Source: Rhodobacteraceae bacterium SB2 (GTDB lineage: Bacteria > Pseudomonadota > Alphaproteobacteria > Rhodobacterales > Rhodobacteraceae). Taken from it: 64,000 nt of DNA. The notes under the pieces are model-generated. The model worked only from the letters and a program-made list of their open reading frames with translations, was not told where the DNA came from and did no database searches. Position 1 is the first letter of the stretch. Every line of letters begins with the position of its first letter. Positions 18,793 through 36,402 of this stretch are shown in pieces. The stretch lies in NCBI GenBank assembly GCA_001642945.1, contig LGRT01000013.1, forward strand, positions 186,001-250,000, given 5' to 3'. A program made the position numbers and the translations under genes.

Positions 18793-19597
18793 GGGCATCC
18801 TCCGGTCTTAAATCAGGCGTTTTGTTATTGGGCGCCGGAAGCATCCAGCGCCAAAGTTTTGCATCGGGCAGTGGCAAGACCATCAACCAATGTTCAAGAA
18901 GGGCCAAAGCCGACAGGCTGGCCAAAAGCGAAAATCCAATCTGAGCGGTTAAATCGCCCGTCGCATAAAGCCGCTCCAACCAGCAGGCAGTGGCGAAGCT
19001 AAGCGCGGTAATTGAGATTGGAAATACCCAGTTCAACTGGGCAATCTTAAAATGGCTGGGCAAATGCCCAAGCGGCTTTGGCAAAAACTCAATATTGATT
19101 CTGGGAACCCCAAAGAACAAATTCAATTTCGCCGAAATTCGCGCAAAATACAAAATCACAAAGGTCCATAAACCGATGGTGTTTTCAGCCCCCCAGCCAA
19201 AATACAACACCGTCAGCAAGGCTGCCAAAAGCAACATTTCATGATAGGCAATGGTGCCCCAGGCCCGGATAAACCGCTCCCATTCGGGAATCTCTTTTGG
19301 GGCATCATTGCGATTAGGCCCTGCGATCACACCAGTCAAAAAAGCCAGCTCGATCCAGCCCCATATCGCCAAAGCTGACAAAAACCCAAGATAAATCTGC
19401 GCTGGGCTGCTGCCCTCAAGCGTGATCCAAAACCCAAATGCACCCAGGAGCAGGGTTGGCAAAGCCAGCAGCGTGGCGATCCGATGCGCATTTGGGCCGC
19501 GCTGATCCGCCCCCCGCACAATCAACAGGATCGCGCCAGTGAAAAACCACCAGCTAAACAGCGCAACCAGCGCAGCTATGCCAACCGGGCCAATCAA
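18782..19597 (-). CDS. puhE: Photosynthetic complex assembly protein PuhE
   Basis: Multi-spanning membrane protein of the puh cluster, linked in Rhodobacter to reaction-centre and LH1 assembly or pigment supply. 271 residues, mostly hydrophobic with about seven predicted spans; conserved [17 protein letters not shown] and [14 protein letters not shown] are present. The start is TTG at 19597, overlapping the acsF stop as TTGA. Its place between acsF and hemA is the usual one in roseobacters. Confidence 0.9.
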   Translation of the reverse strand: MIGPVGIAALVALFSWWFFTGAILLIVRGADQRGPNAHRIATLLALPTLLLGAFGFWITLEGSSPAQIYLGFLSALAIWGWIELAFLTGVIAGPNRNDAPKEIPEWERFIRAWGTIAYHEMLLLAALLTVLYFGWGAENTIGLWTFVILYFARISAKLNLFFGVPRINIEFLPKPLGHLPSHFKIAQLNWVFPISITALSFATACWLERLYATGDLTAQIGFSLLASLSALALLEHWLMVLPLPDAKLWRWMLPAPNNKTPDLRPEDAHGL

Positions 19598-20700
19598 TAT
19601 GCCGGCTCAAGGCGCGTTGAAACTGGCACCGCATGCGATTTGGTGGGAATGGTGTAAAGCGATACAAAAGCCAGTGCGGCTTGCAACCGCGCGCCTGTGC
19701 GGGTGATCATACCGCCAAGGCCCTTTTGATCTGCGGCGTCGGCCAAGGTCACATTGGCGGCGCGCAACCGCTTTAAATTGGCCATCCAACGCGGGTGATC
19801 AATATCCAGCGTGATGGGGAAAATCTGTTTGCTCAATTCAGATGTTTTGCGAAACACCTCTTGGCCATACCAATCCACATCCACCCCAAGCGCGGCATGA
19901 AAGGCCGGGCGCTGATGGTCGCGCACATACATCGTGGCATAGACCGCCGTGAGGAAGAACTTGATCCAATAGACGTTGATACCACTGGTTAATTTAGGGT
20001 CGGTTTTCATCAGCAGCGCAAACGCCTCACCATGCGAAAACTCATCATTGCACCATTCTCGGAACCATTTGAAAATCGGGTGAAAGCGCAGCTCTGGATG
20101 TTCTTCTAGATGCCGATAAATGGTAATATACCGCGCATAGCCAATCTTCTCCGACAGGTACGTAGCATAATAGATGAATTTCGGGCGAAAATAGGTGTAT
20201 TTCTTTTTCTGCGTTAAAAATCCCAAATTCACCGCCACGCCCGCCTCGCGCAACGCATCATTGATAAAGCCAGCATGGCGGGCCTCATCGCGCGCCATCA
20301 GCTGAAACAATTGCGTGATATCTTTATTGCTGCCCCGGCGCTTCATTTCCTTGTACAGAACGCAGCCCGAAAACTCAGAAGTGCATGAAGAAATCAGAAA
20401 ATCGATAAATTCTTTTTTCAGTTCCGGCTCCATACCTTCCCAATCAACATCCTCCCAATCTTCATTCTTTTTGAAATGCCCCTTATTGGGATCGCTGACC
20501 ATCTGGTCGATCAGTTTGTCCCAATCACCGCGTACGGGCGATACGTCTATGGCATCCATTTCGTTAAAATCAGTCGTATAAAACCGCGGCGTCAGCAGCG
20601 TATCTTGCATGGCAACGGCCGTGGCCATTTCGCTATCCAGTTTTTCTTGAACGGCCAGCGCTTCTTCTGCCGTGGTGGCGTCAGCGGAATGCATATTCAT
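19594..20700 (-). CDS. acsF: Mg-protoporphyrin IX monomethyl ester oxidative cyclase
   Basis: Di-iron, oxygen-dependent cyclase forming ring E of bacteriochlorophyll. Di-iron ligands are visible: E109 in TSEFSG, E118 in LYKEM, DEARH at 138-142, and the later NDEFSHGEAF. 368 residues. It overlaps the preceding small gene (bciE) by ATGA and puhE by TTGA. No anaerobic cyclase (bchE) is seen in this cluster, which suits an obligately aerobic phototroph, though bchE could lie elsewhere. Confidence 0.96.
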   Translation of the reverse strand: MNMHSADATTAEEALAVQEKLDSEMATAVAMQDTLLTPRFYTTDFNEMDAIDVSPVRGDWDKLIDQMVSDPNKGHFKKNEDWEDVDWEGMEPELKKEFIDFLISSCTSEFSGCVLYKEMKRRGSNKDITQLFQLMARDEARHAGFINDALREAGVAVNLGFLTQKKKYTYFRPKFIYYATYLSEKIGYARYITIYRHLEEHPELRFHPIFKWFREWCNDEFSHGEAFALLMKTDPKLTSGINVYWIKFFLTAVYATMYVRDHQRPAFHAALGVDVDWYGQEVFRKTSELSKQIFPITLDIDHPRWMANLKRLRAANVTLADAADQKGLGGMITRTGARLQAALAFVSLYTIPTKSHAVPVSTRLEPAY

Positions 20701-20993
20701 AGCTTCACCTCCTCAGAAAAAGAAAACTCGCACAGCTCCATCACTTCCAGATCTCCGAAAAGACGCGTCCATAGCCGCTCGACGGCGCTGGCACGCAAAA
20801 TAATGGCTTCGCGATCCTCGCGCACGATCTCGCCAAATGGCGCCATGATTTCGGGGCCTTGAACCTGCACTTCATCTCCAGGTTCCACAACCGCCCCGTT
20901 GTTGAAACGCACATGCGCATGCAGGCTTTCAAATTTATGGCTGATCTCGACGGTGCAGGGCGCCCGCTCGATTTCTCTTCTAAACAATCCCAT
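20697..20993 (-). CDS. bciE: Small cyclase subunit, BciE-like
   Basis: 98-residue soluble protein directly upstream of acsF and overlapping it by ATGA. By position and size it matches BciE, the extra subunit shown in Rhodobacter sphaeroides to be required by the alphaproteobacterial AcsF cyclase; older annotations call it a hypothetical protein between puhC and acsF. Visible features are VEISHKFESLHAHVRFN, PGDEVQVQGPE and an acidic C-terminus. I cannot run an alignment, so the assignment rests on context and general resemblance. Confidence 0.75.
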   Translation of the reverse strand: MGLFRREIERAPCTVEISHKFESLHAHVRFNNGAVVEPGDEVQVQGPEIMAPFGEIVREDREAIILRASAVERLWTRLFGDLEVMELCEFSFSEEVKL

Positions 20994-20995
20994 CT

Positions 20996-21472
20996 TTAGT
21001 TCCCTTTCGGATTTTGGGCCAAGAGCTTGGCGAAAGCCTTGGCATTATCAGCGCCAAATCCCATAAGATCAGCGCTCCAGCCGGTGCTGGGGTCAGTGAT
21101 TGACAGTCTTCCATTGGCCCCAAGAGTCACAATGACCGCCCCATCCAGCGGTTTCTTATATTTCGCGCGCTCACGGTCCAAAACACGGGCAACGCCGGCG
21201 ATAAACCCGCCTTCATCGGCCGAAAGATCGGCGATCAGATTGCCATTGGCATCCATCACCTTGGCGGCGCCGCTTAATTGCCCGGATAGAAACACCGTGC
21301 GGCTAAGCACCGCCTCACTTTCCGGCGGGATCGCGCTGAGCGGTTGATCCGTCAGGCGCGCCAAGCTGACAAGCAGCAAGATCACGGCAACCAAAGCAAA
21401 CATCGCCCGTACCATCATCCGAGGAACGACAGCGGTGTCATATTTCAATGCAGGTTGATCAACTTGTGCCAT
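20996..21472 (-). CDS. puhC: Photosynthetic complex assembly protein PuhC
   Basis: Single-span membrane protein that aids assembly of the RC-LH1 core. 158 residues: a short cytoplasmic N-terminus, a transmembrane segment at about residues 23-43 (MVRAMFALVAVILLLVSLA), then a periplasmic domain with LIADLSADEGGFIAGVARVLDRERA and the ITDPSTGWSADLMGFGADN tail typical of the family. It ends 2 bp before bciE. Confidence 0.92.
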   Translation of the reverse strand: MAQVDQPALKYDTAVVPRMMVRAMFALVAVILLLVSLARLTDQPLSAIPPESEAVLSRTVFLSGQLSGAAKVMDANGNLIADLSADEGGFIAGVARVLDRERAKYKKPLDGAVIVTLGANGRLSITDPSTGWSADLMGFGADNAKAFAKLLAQNPKGN

Positions 21473-21489
21473 GATGTTTCCGATCCCCT

Positions 21490-22125
21490 CTATTCAGCCG
21501 GCAGCGCGTTTGAGGCCAGCGAACGATCCTGCGATTGCACCGAGCTGACGCGCGATTTTGCAGCTTTGGCCAAAATATCTGCCACCTCCTGAGGATTGGA
21601 AATACACCGCAAACAGGGTTGGGGTTTGGCGATATACCAAGCGCGCACATGCGGCCAACACACCAGATAAGACAGCTTTGACTCGGCCATTAATTCCAAA
21701 GCAATGCTGCCAGCACCATCTTTGCGCTGCGCAAGCGTGGCATTGGCGATTTGCGTATATGGCAAATTCAGCGTCACGGTTAATGCCGCGCCGATCCGCA
21801 TCGCCACCCGTCGGTTTGTGACCGTGTAAACCGTGGCTTTTGCTTGAATAAAAGCGGTCAGCATAAGCAGACCTGCCACCAAAGCCCCTAGGAATAAAAA
21901 GGGCACCGAAGCCGCAAAGGCCCGCCCCAGCGGCATCAGATCGGACAGGCTGAGAAACCGCCAAGCCGCCAACAAAACAAAATACCCCAAAACCCAATAA
22001 AGGTTTAAAGATTCTTTGCTGAGGGCCCACCAATTGGGCCGCCCCTGCCACAGGATAACTTCACCCTCCGGAGGCATTTCCGGCAAACCTTTAATCGGCT
22101 CTACTGCAAAATCATCATGGGGCAT
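21490..22125 (-). CDS. puhB: Photosynthetic complex assembly protein PuhB
   Basis: Reaction-centre assembly factor with a PH-like domain (bPH2 type). 211 residues, with GEVILWQGRPNWWALSKESLN at the N-terminus, two or three membrane spans between residues 45 and 100, then VYTVTNRRVAMRIGAALTVTLNLPYTQI, the characteristic domain signature, and CLRCISNPQEVADILAKA near the end. It sits between puhA and puhC as in all purple phototrophs of this type. Confidence 0.93.
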   Translation of the reverse strand: MPHDDFAVEPIKGLPEMPPEGEVILWQGRPNWWALSKESLNLYWVLGYFVLLAAWRFLSLSDLMPLGRAFAASVPFLFLGALVAGLLMLTAFIQAKATVYTVTNRRVAMRIGAALTVTLNLPYTQIANATLAQRKDGAGSIALELMAESKLSYLVCWPHVRAWYIAKPQPCLRCISNPQEVADILAKAAKSRVSSVQSQDRSLASNALPAE

Positions 22126-22145
22126 AAGGCGTTCCTTTTTCGAGT

Positions 22146-22913
22146 TTACAGCAGCGGTTCCTGCCGCTCTTTGCTGGCGTAAAGCAAACCCCCGGCGTAA
22201 TAGGCCGAGATTTTTTCTTCTTCCAACATGGTGACTTGGCGCCCAGAGGCATTGCGCGGCACGCCGTTGAAATGAGTGCCAAAGATTGATCTTACCGCCA
22301 CGCGGTCAGAATGAATGCGTGCCATGGTCATCGGCAGCAACCGCGTGCCTTCGCCATGTTCTGGATCCAACTCAACCTCCAGATAACGCACCAATTGTTC
22401 GGGTTCATCAATCCACATATCGGTGATTTTACCCACAATCGCTTCATCGCCCGCCATCACGGGCAAACCACGCGGATCGCGCCCTGCGGACACGTGAAAA
22501 TGCTCGGTGCCCGCCATTGGCACGATTTTAGGATGGCCTTTGCCATCTAATTCGGGCACATCGCGGCGCGGCGCCCAAGCAGCAGGGCCAACCCCATCCA
22601 CCATTGGATCGCCCGTGGGCTCTAGCGGATAGCCATTGGCCACATTGGTTTGGCGCAACGCCACGTCGCGCGCTTCGCGCGCACCATCGGGCAAGCTCAC
22701 CTCACCGCGGCCATGCGGCAATTTAAACGTTTTTGGCTCAGGCAAAGGAAAAGGCCCTTGATTGGCCGCTTCTGTGCCATCATCGTTTTCCATTGGATAG
22801 CCTTCGCGCATATTCTCGCGCTGGATATAAAAGATCAACAAAGCGAAAAACGCCCAGAAGAGCCATATTGCCAAGCTGGCCAGATCAAATTCTGCAAAGA
22901 ATGTACCGGTCAT
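22146..22913 (-). CDS. puhA: Photosynthetic reaction centre H subunit
   Basis: H subunit capping the L/M core on the cytoplasmic side and shaping the proton path to quinone B. 255 residues. One N-terminal transmembrane helix (about residues 11-31), the conserved YIQRENMREGYPMEND right after it, and the globular domain with GDEAIVGKITDMWIDEPEQLVRYLEVEL. The L and M subunits are not in this window. Preceded by lhaA at 28 bp. Confidence 0.97.
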   Translation of the reverse strand: MTGTFFAEFDLASLAIWLFWAFFALLIFYIQRENMREGYPMENDDGTEAANQGPFPLPEPKTFKLPHGRGEVSLPDGAREARDVALRQTNVANGYPLEPTGDPMVDGVGPAAWAPRRDVPELDGKGHPKIVPMAGTEHFHVSAGRDPRGLPVMAGDEAIVGKITDMWIDEPEQLVRYLEVELDPEHGEGTRLLPMTMARIHSDRVAVRSIFGTHFNGVPRNASGRQVTMLEEEKISAYYAGGLLYASKERQEPLL

Positions 22914-22941
22914 TTCAGGTTCCTTTCAGTGGTACGGCGGA

Positions 22942-24380
22942 TCATGTTGGGAAATCGGCAAGGCCGATACGTGCCGCTCCCTGTTGTGTGGGAGACGTTT
23001 GCCCCTCTGATCGGACCAATGGCCGCAGAATGGCAAGCGTCACGAACAGCAAGAAAATCTCGCTGTGGTAAACGAACGAATATCCCGTCGCAGGCGTGGC
23101 GAGCGCCTCTCCCAAATTTCCGCTGAGCGCGTGACCATTTACATAGTCACGCAGCGTTCCACCGATGGCGATTGATACGCCGGCAGCGGTTGCTTGCGCG
23201 GCGCCCCAAGCGCCCAAGGCAAGCCCACGACCCGCCAAACCTTCGGCGGGCATAGTCATGGCGGAGGTCAGCGTTGAAACAGCGAACAAACCTCCTCCAA
23301 ATCCGATCAAACCTGCGCCAATAAAAAACAGCACAGCCGAGCCCATAGGGGCTGAAATAATAACGATGGCAAAGGCCAAAAGCCCCGCCAAAAGGCCAAG
23401 CGCCGCCAAACGATAAGGATCGCTCTGCAGGCGCAACCTCCAAGCGGCCAGCGCGAAGCCAAACAGCGCCCCTACCGCCCAAATAGCGGTTAAGAGCGTG
23501 GTGGCCGACACCGATAGACCCAAGACTTCGCCGCCAAAGGGTTCAAGCAGAACATCTTGCATATTGAAGGCCATCGTGCCGATAAACACCACCACCAGCA
23601 AACGGCCCGCGCGCCCACCGGCCAGCAAATCAGCCCAAGCATCGCGGAACAAGGGCCGCGGCGCAGCGCGCTCGGCTTGCGACATCGGGCGCGGCCGCTC
23701 TTGCTGCCAAAGGGCGATCAAATTCAACAAAATACCAGCCAGCGCGGCCCCTTGCACCACCCGGATCAACCGCAAGGGCGAGAAATCAACCAGCAACCAG
23801 CCGATGATCAATGCCGAGGCCGCCATCCCGATCAGGAACATCACATAGAGCAGAGCAACCACCCGCGGGCGGGTTTCATCATCCGCCAAATCGCTGGCCA
23901 GCGCCAAACCAGCCGTTTGCGTCATATGCAAACCCAGCCCGGTCATCAAAAACGCCAAAGCGGCCAGCACCTCGCCCGCCCAACTGGGGCCAACCTGCTG
24001 CACCCCTGACAACGCAATCAGCGCGAAAGGCATCACCGCCAATCCCCCCATTTGCCACAAAGATCCAAACCAAAGATACGGTACGCGCTTCCAGCCAATC
24101 GCCGATTTATACGTGTCAGAGCGAAAGCCAAGCAAGGCGCGAAACGGCGCGATCAACACCGGTAGGGCAATCATAAACGCCACAATCATCGCCGGAACGC
24201 TTAATTCGACGATCATCACCCGGTTAAGCGTGCCCAAAAGCATCACGCTGGCCATGCCAACCGAAACTTGAAACAACGACAAGCGCAGCAATTTGCCCAG
24301 CGGCAACCCCTCTGACGCAGCATCTGCGAAAGGCAGCATGCGCGCCGTCAGCTGGGTCAGCGGATGGGGCTTTTTCTGGC

Positions 24381-24384
<4 letters not shown>
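22942..24384 (-). CDS. lhaA: LH1 assembly protein LhaA (PucC/BCH2 family)
   Basis: Major-facilitator-like membrane protein of the BCH2 family needed for LH1 assembly, perhaps by delivering pigment. 480 residues with about twelve hydrophobic segments. Family marks include LGTLNRVMIVELSVPA and FRALLGFRSDTYKSAIGWKRVPYLWFG near the N-terminus. It overlaps the bchM stop by ATGA and lies upstream of puhA. A shorter paralogue of the same family lies at 36402-37682. Confidence 0.94.
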
Positions 24385-32865
<8,481 letters not shown>

Positions 32866-32895
32866 TTGGATCTCCTTATAGGCTCTCTCCCCCCC

Positions 32896-32925
32896 AATTT
32901 ACGTTCTTATTATGAAAAGTGTCAA
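32896..32925 (-). promoter_or_regulatory. bchF superoperon promoter
   Basis: On the minus strand, TTGACA (32925-32920), an 18-bp spacer and TAAATT (32901-32896). The -35 box is perfect and lies within a PpsR-type site. This is the only clear promoter I see for the genes from bchF to hemA. Confidence 0.6.
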
Positions 32926-32937
32926 TTAAAACTTACA
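32920..32937. promoter_or_regulatory. PpsR/CrtJ-type operator at bchF
   Basis: TGTCAATTAAAACTTACA, exact TGT-N12-ACA, covering the -35 box of the bchF promoter. Bound PpsR would shut the whole bchF-to-hemA superoperon. Confidence 0.75.
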
Positions 32938-33198
32938 AGTAGAGGGCTGGGTGACAAATCTTTGTTACAGTTCATCATAATGATATAATTCATGCATAAG
33001 CCTGCATGCCGCCAAACATACATTAAACATAGCCAAAAACTGCATAACACCGGTGAAGCCGGCTGGTGTTCATCTTCCAAGTTGATCCCAAACATCCATT
33101 TTCTTTGACATTTGCTTCGTTTTAGAAAAAACTAGCAATGTGTCGCATGCAGTGAGCAAACCTTTGCTGCCATAAATGCGGCGCTGGGGGGTGCGAAA

Positions 33199-33987
33199 AT
33201 GTCCAAACATGAAGAGGCAGGATCAAGAAAAGGATCCGCTCTGGTGTCTAATTTGGCGCAACGCGTTTTGCGCGAACTCGGACAAAAAGCCCCCGCAGAA
33301 GCGCGTGAGCAAATCCAGAAAACCGCGCATTGGCTGGCGGTTACTTGCAGCACTCCTGGATCTTATTCGCATGAGGCAATGCTTAAGGCTTTAATGCAAA
33401 AAGGTGTTTCGAACGAATTATTAATCGATGTATGTATCCCAGAGGCTGCCCGTACGCTGGGAGCGGGCTGGAATGACAACACGCGCAGCTTTGGTCAGGT
33501 TTCGCTGGGCACAGTCCGTCTGCAAGGGTTGGTGCAAGAGCTCAGTGCACAGTGGAAATTTACCCCGGTTATCCATGACCAACCAAGCGTTTTGGTGGCA
33601 ATTTGTGGCGATGAGGATCATATATTGGGCCCGCTGGTTCTAAGCGATCAGCTACGGCGGCTTGGGTATTCGGTCAAGCTGCTGCTCGGCGCAACCGAGA
33701 AAGACGTGCATGATAATATCGAAACTGGCTTTTTCGACATGGTGATGTTTTCGTGTTCAAGCGTCGTCTCCCTTGATAATGTGGCGAAAGTTGTTAAATC
33801 ACTACGCCAAGAGATAAGCGATCCACCCATATTATTACTGGGCGGAGCCGTTTTGGGCCACGCGCCCGAAATTGAAAAGTTAGTGGCGGTAGATGTGATT
33901 GCTTCAGGTTTAACAGATGCGTTGGAACAGCTCGAAAGCGGGCAAGTCGTAAAAGCCGGCAAAACTAAAGCTAAGGTGTCTGGATGA
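33199..33987 (+). CDS. ppaA: PpaA/AerR-type B12-binding photosynthesis regulator
   Basis: Cobalamin-binding antirepressor that modulates PpsR/CrtJ. 262 residues: a helical N-terminal part (about 30-125) and a C-terminal B12-binding Rossmann domain (about 130-245). His141 in GDEDHILGP occupies the place of the cobalt-ligand histidine, and downstream SCSSVVS and LGGAVLGH fit the nucleotide-tail contacts of the family. The gene overlaps the next one, ppsR, by ATGA, as regulator and antiregulator usually do in these clusters. Confidence 0.92.
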   Translation: MSKHEEAGSRKGSALVSNLAQRVLRELGQKAPAEAREQIQKTAHWLAVTCSTPGSYSHEAMLKALMQKGVSNELLIDVCIPEAARTLGAGWNDNTRSFGQVSLGTVRLQGLVQELSAQWKFTPVIHDQPSVLVAICGDEDHILGPLVLSDQLRRLGYSVKLLLGATEKDVHDNIETGFFDMVMFSCSSVVSLDNVAKVVKSLRQEISDPPILLLGGAVLGHAPEIEKLVAVDVIASGLTDALEQLESGQVVKAGKTKAKVSG

Positions 33988-35402
33988 AAAACAGCGGCAC
34001 AAAACTCTGGGATTTTGGCTCTATTCCAATGATCGAGCCAGAATATCTGGGCAGTATTTTAGCCGCTGCCTCGGATATTGCTTTGGTGGTAACCCTTAAA
34101 GGCAAAGTATTGTCGGTGCTTGTCAATGACAATGATCGAAGCTTGGGAAATCTCTCGCATTGGGAACAGCGAAAAATCCACGATTTCCTTACCACTGAAA
34201 GCATTCCGAAACTTGAAGCCGTTTTTGCCCAATTCGCGAGCGGGCAGAATGTTTTGCATCCTGTCGAGCTTAACCATCGCGACAACGCAATTTGGCAATT
34301 TCCCGTTTCCTACAGCATTCACCGGCTAGGAGATGCCGATACACTGCTTATGCTTGGCCGCGACCTTAGTTCTACCGCGGAGACGCAACAGCAATTGGTT
34401 AAGGCCCAATTGGCGATCGAGCGCGGATATGAAGAACGCCGCGATTTCGATGCCCGCTACCGCATGCTGTTGGCGACGATGCAAGAACCAGTGGTGTTTG
34501 TTTCTGCAAATGATGGGCGGATCAAGGATATAAACGCAGCCGCGATTAACTTATTCGGCCAAAACACCAATGATCTGGAAGGCAGCGTTTTCTCGCAATT
34601 GTTCAAGAACCGCCGCCGCGGTGAATTCCAAGACGCCCTGCTGGCCATTTCATCAAAAGATCAAAATTCTGATATGACCGTCGAAGATGTGAAGCTGGGC
34701 CGGCGCTTCAAAATTAAAGCCTCGTTGTTCCGGGCCTCGGGCGAGCGGCTTTTGATTTGCCGCCTGATCAGCGAAAATGACACGTCTTTAAAGGATGATA
34801 TAACAACTCAGAGTCTTTTATCGCTTTATAACCTGGGAACCGATGGCATCGTATTCACCTCGGCAAATGGATTTATCGAAGCGGCCAATGAAGGCTTTCT
34901 TGATTTGATAAACACCGCCAATCTGGGTGATATCAAAGGCCGCAGCCTGAGCGAATTTTTGGCCCGCGGTCAAATTGATCTGGCTGTTATGCTCGAAAAT
35001 GTCACGCGGTCTGGCCAAGTACGCGTTTACGCCACCAAGTTGCAAAATGCGGTTGGCAGCAAGCTTGGCGTTGAAGTGTCGGTGGTAAGATTACCAAGTG
35101 ACGCGCGCGAAACGATGGCGTTTGTGATCAGAGACACCAACCGTTTTGAAGAAAACCCAGCGCCGGCGATCACCTCTGAGGATTTCAGCCAATCTAATGT
35201 GGCAGAATTGGTAGGCTCGTCTACCCTGCGCGAAATCGTGGGTGAAACAACCGATATGATCGAAAAAATCTGTATTGAAACAGCGATAGAGCTGACTCAA
35301 AACAACCGCGCAGCTGCGGCTGAAATGTTGGGATTATCGCGGCAAAGCCTCTACGTAAAACTGCGCAAGTTTGATCTTTTAGCCAGAGACCGCCCGACAT
35401 AA
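33984..35402 (+). CDS. ppsR: PpsR/CrtJ transcriptional repressor of photosynthesis genes
   Basis: Redox-sensitive aerobic repressor of bch, crt and puc/puf genes. 472 residues: an N-terminal region, tandem PAS domains (about residues 150-260 and 275-390) and a C-terminal Fis-type helix-turn-helix (NNRAAAAEMLGLSRQSLYVK, near 440-460). Two cysteines, C259 (LLICRL) and C430 (EKICIE), correspond to the pair that forms the regulatory disulfide in Rhodobacter. Expected targets are the TGT-N12-ACA sites in this window. A hairpin terminator follows. Confidence 0.95.
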   Translation: MKNSGTKLWDFGSIPMIEPEYLGSILAAASDIALVVTLKGKVLSVLVNDNDRSLGNLSHWEQRKIHDFLTTESIPKLEAVFAQFASGQNVLHPVELNHRDNAIWQFPVSYSIHRLGDADTLLMLGRDLSSTAETQQQLVKAQLAIERGYEERRDFDARYRMLLATMQEPVVFVSANDGRIKDINAAAINLFGQNTNDLEGSVFSQLFKNRRRGEFQDALLAISSKDQNSDMTVEDVKLGRRFKIKASLFRASGERLLICRLISENDTSLKDDITTQSLLSLYNLGTDGIVFTSANGFIEAANEGFLDLINTANLGDIKGRSLSEFLARGQIDLAVMLENVTRSGQVRVYATKLQNAVGSKLGVEVSVVRLPSDARETMAFVIRDTNRFEENPAPAITSEDFSQSNVAELVGSSTLREIVGETTDMIEKICIETAIELTQNNRAAAAEMLGLSRQSLYVKLRKFDLLARDRPT

Positions 35403-35431
35403 TTTAAAAACGCGCCCCTAGCCGGTATCAA

Positions 35432-35454
35432 CCTGCCTCTGCGGGCGGGTTTTT
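35432..35454 (+). terminator. Terminator after ppsR
   Basis: CCTGCC, a six-base loop, GGCGGG (one G-U pair) and then five T residues. It should separate ppaA-ppsR from bchG. Confidence 0.65.
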
Positions 35455-35471
35455 CTTGCGTTGCGATAAGT

Positions 35472-35489
35472 TGTAAGTCAAACTAGACA
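35472..35489. promoter_or_regulatory. PpsR/CrtJ-type operator touching the bchG start
   Basis: TGTAAGTCAAACTAGACA, exact TGT-N12-ACA, ending one base before the bchG ATG. With three flanking bases it matches the crtI/crtA site at 20 of 21 positions. Confidence 0.7.
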
Positions 35490-35490
35490 T

Positions 35491-36402
35491 ATGACTGTTG
35501 CGCAAGGTTTACAGCTGGCGAAAAAACCACATCCGCTGGCGGCTCTGGAATTGATCAAACCCATCACATGGTTTCCGCCTATGTGGGCCTTTGGCTGCGG
35601 AGTGATCTCTTCGGGAATGCCGCTTCTACAGAATATGTGGCTTATCCTGTTGGGAATCGCTTTATCCGGACCAATTGTCTGCGGGATGAGCCAAGCTGCC
35701 AATGATTGGTGCGACCGGCATGTCGATGCGATCAATGAACCCTATCGCCCGATCCCCTCAGGGCGGATTCCCGGCGCATGGGGCTTGTGGATTGCGCTGG
35801 CAATGTCAGCGCTTTCGCTCTTCGTTGGCTGGTGTTTGGGAATCTGGGGCTTTGCCGCCACAATTCTTGGTGTTTTGGCGGCTTGGGCTTATTCCGCCGA
35901 ACCAATCCGCCTTAAAAAATCGGGCTGGTGGGGGCCGGGCCTGGTTGGCCTGTGCTATGAGGGCCTGCCTTGGTTCACCGGGGCTGCGGTGATGTCAACC
36001 GCGCTGCCAGATCCAAAAATCATTCTTGTGGCCACGCTTTATGCGTTGGGCGCGCATGGCATTATGACCTTGAACGATTTCAAAGCGCTTGAGGGCGATC
36101 GTCAAACCGGTTTACGTTCTTTGCCCGTTACGCTGGGGCCAAAGCGCGCAGCGCATATCGCCTGTTGGATCATGTTAGTTCCGCAGCTAGCGGTGGTGAT
36201 TCTGCTGATGCTTTGGGCGGTGCCTAATGCCTATCCGGCGGCGATCACAGCCTTAATCTTGGGCCAGCTTTGGGCGATGCGGGTGATGCTGCGCGATCCT
36301 AAAGCAAAAGCGCCTTGGTATAATGGCACCGGAGTGATGATGTATGTCAGCGGCATGTTAATCACCGCTTTTGCGCTGCGCTTCCTTGGGGGGGCCTTGT
36401 AA
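35491..36402 (+). CDS. bchG: Bacteriochlorophyll synthase (chlorophyll synthetase BchG)
   Basis: UbiA-family membrane prenyltransferase attaching the geranylgeranyl or phytyl tail to bacteriochlorophyllide a. 303 residues with about eight spans. The first prenyl-diphosphate motif reads NDWCDRHVDAINEPYRPIPSG (near residues 71-91) and the second NDFKALEGDRQTGLRSLPV. No ribosome site precedes the ATG, and an operator lies directly against it, so translation may begin at or near the 5' end of the message. The last base is shared with the next gene. Confidence 0.95.
   Translation: MTVAQGLQLAKKPHPLAALELIKPITWFPPMWAFGCGVISSGMPLLQNMWLILLGIALSGPIVCGMSQAANDWCDRHVDAINEPYRPIPSGRIPGAWGLWIALAMSALSLFVGWCLGIWGFAATILGVLAAWAYSAEPIRLKKSGWWGPGLVGLCYEGLPWFTGAAVMSTALPDPKIILVATLYALGAHGIMTLNDFKALEGDRQTGLRSLPVTLGPKRAAHIACWIMLVPQLAVVILLMLWAVPNAYPAAITALILGQLWAMRVMLRDPKAKAPWYNGTGVMMYVSGMLITAFALRFLGGAL

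Larger units (their letters stand above)
32866..33198. other. Divergent regulatory gap between bchF and ppaA
   Basis: 333 bp without a gene. It holds the bchF promoter and operator on the left. On the plus side a TTGACA at 33105-33110 may be a -35 box for ppaA, with only a weak -10 (around 33128-33134). No PpsR-type site is seen near ppaA, so repressor autoregulation through this motif is not evident. Short repeats such as ACAAATCTTTGT (32953-32964) are of unknown meaning. Confidence 0.5.
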
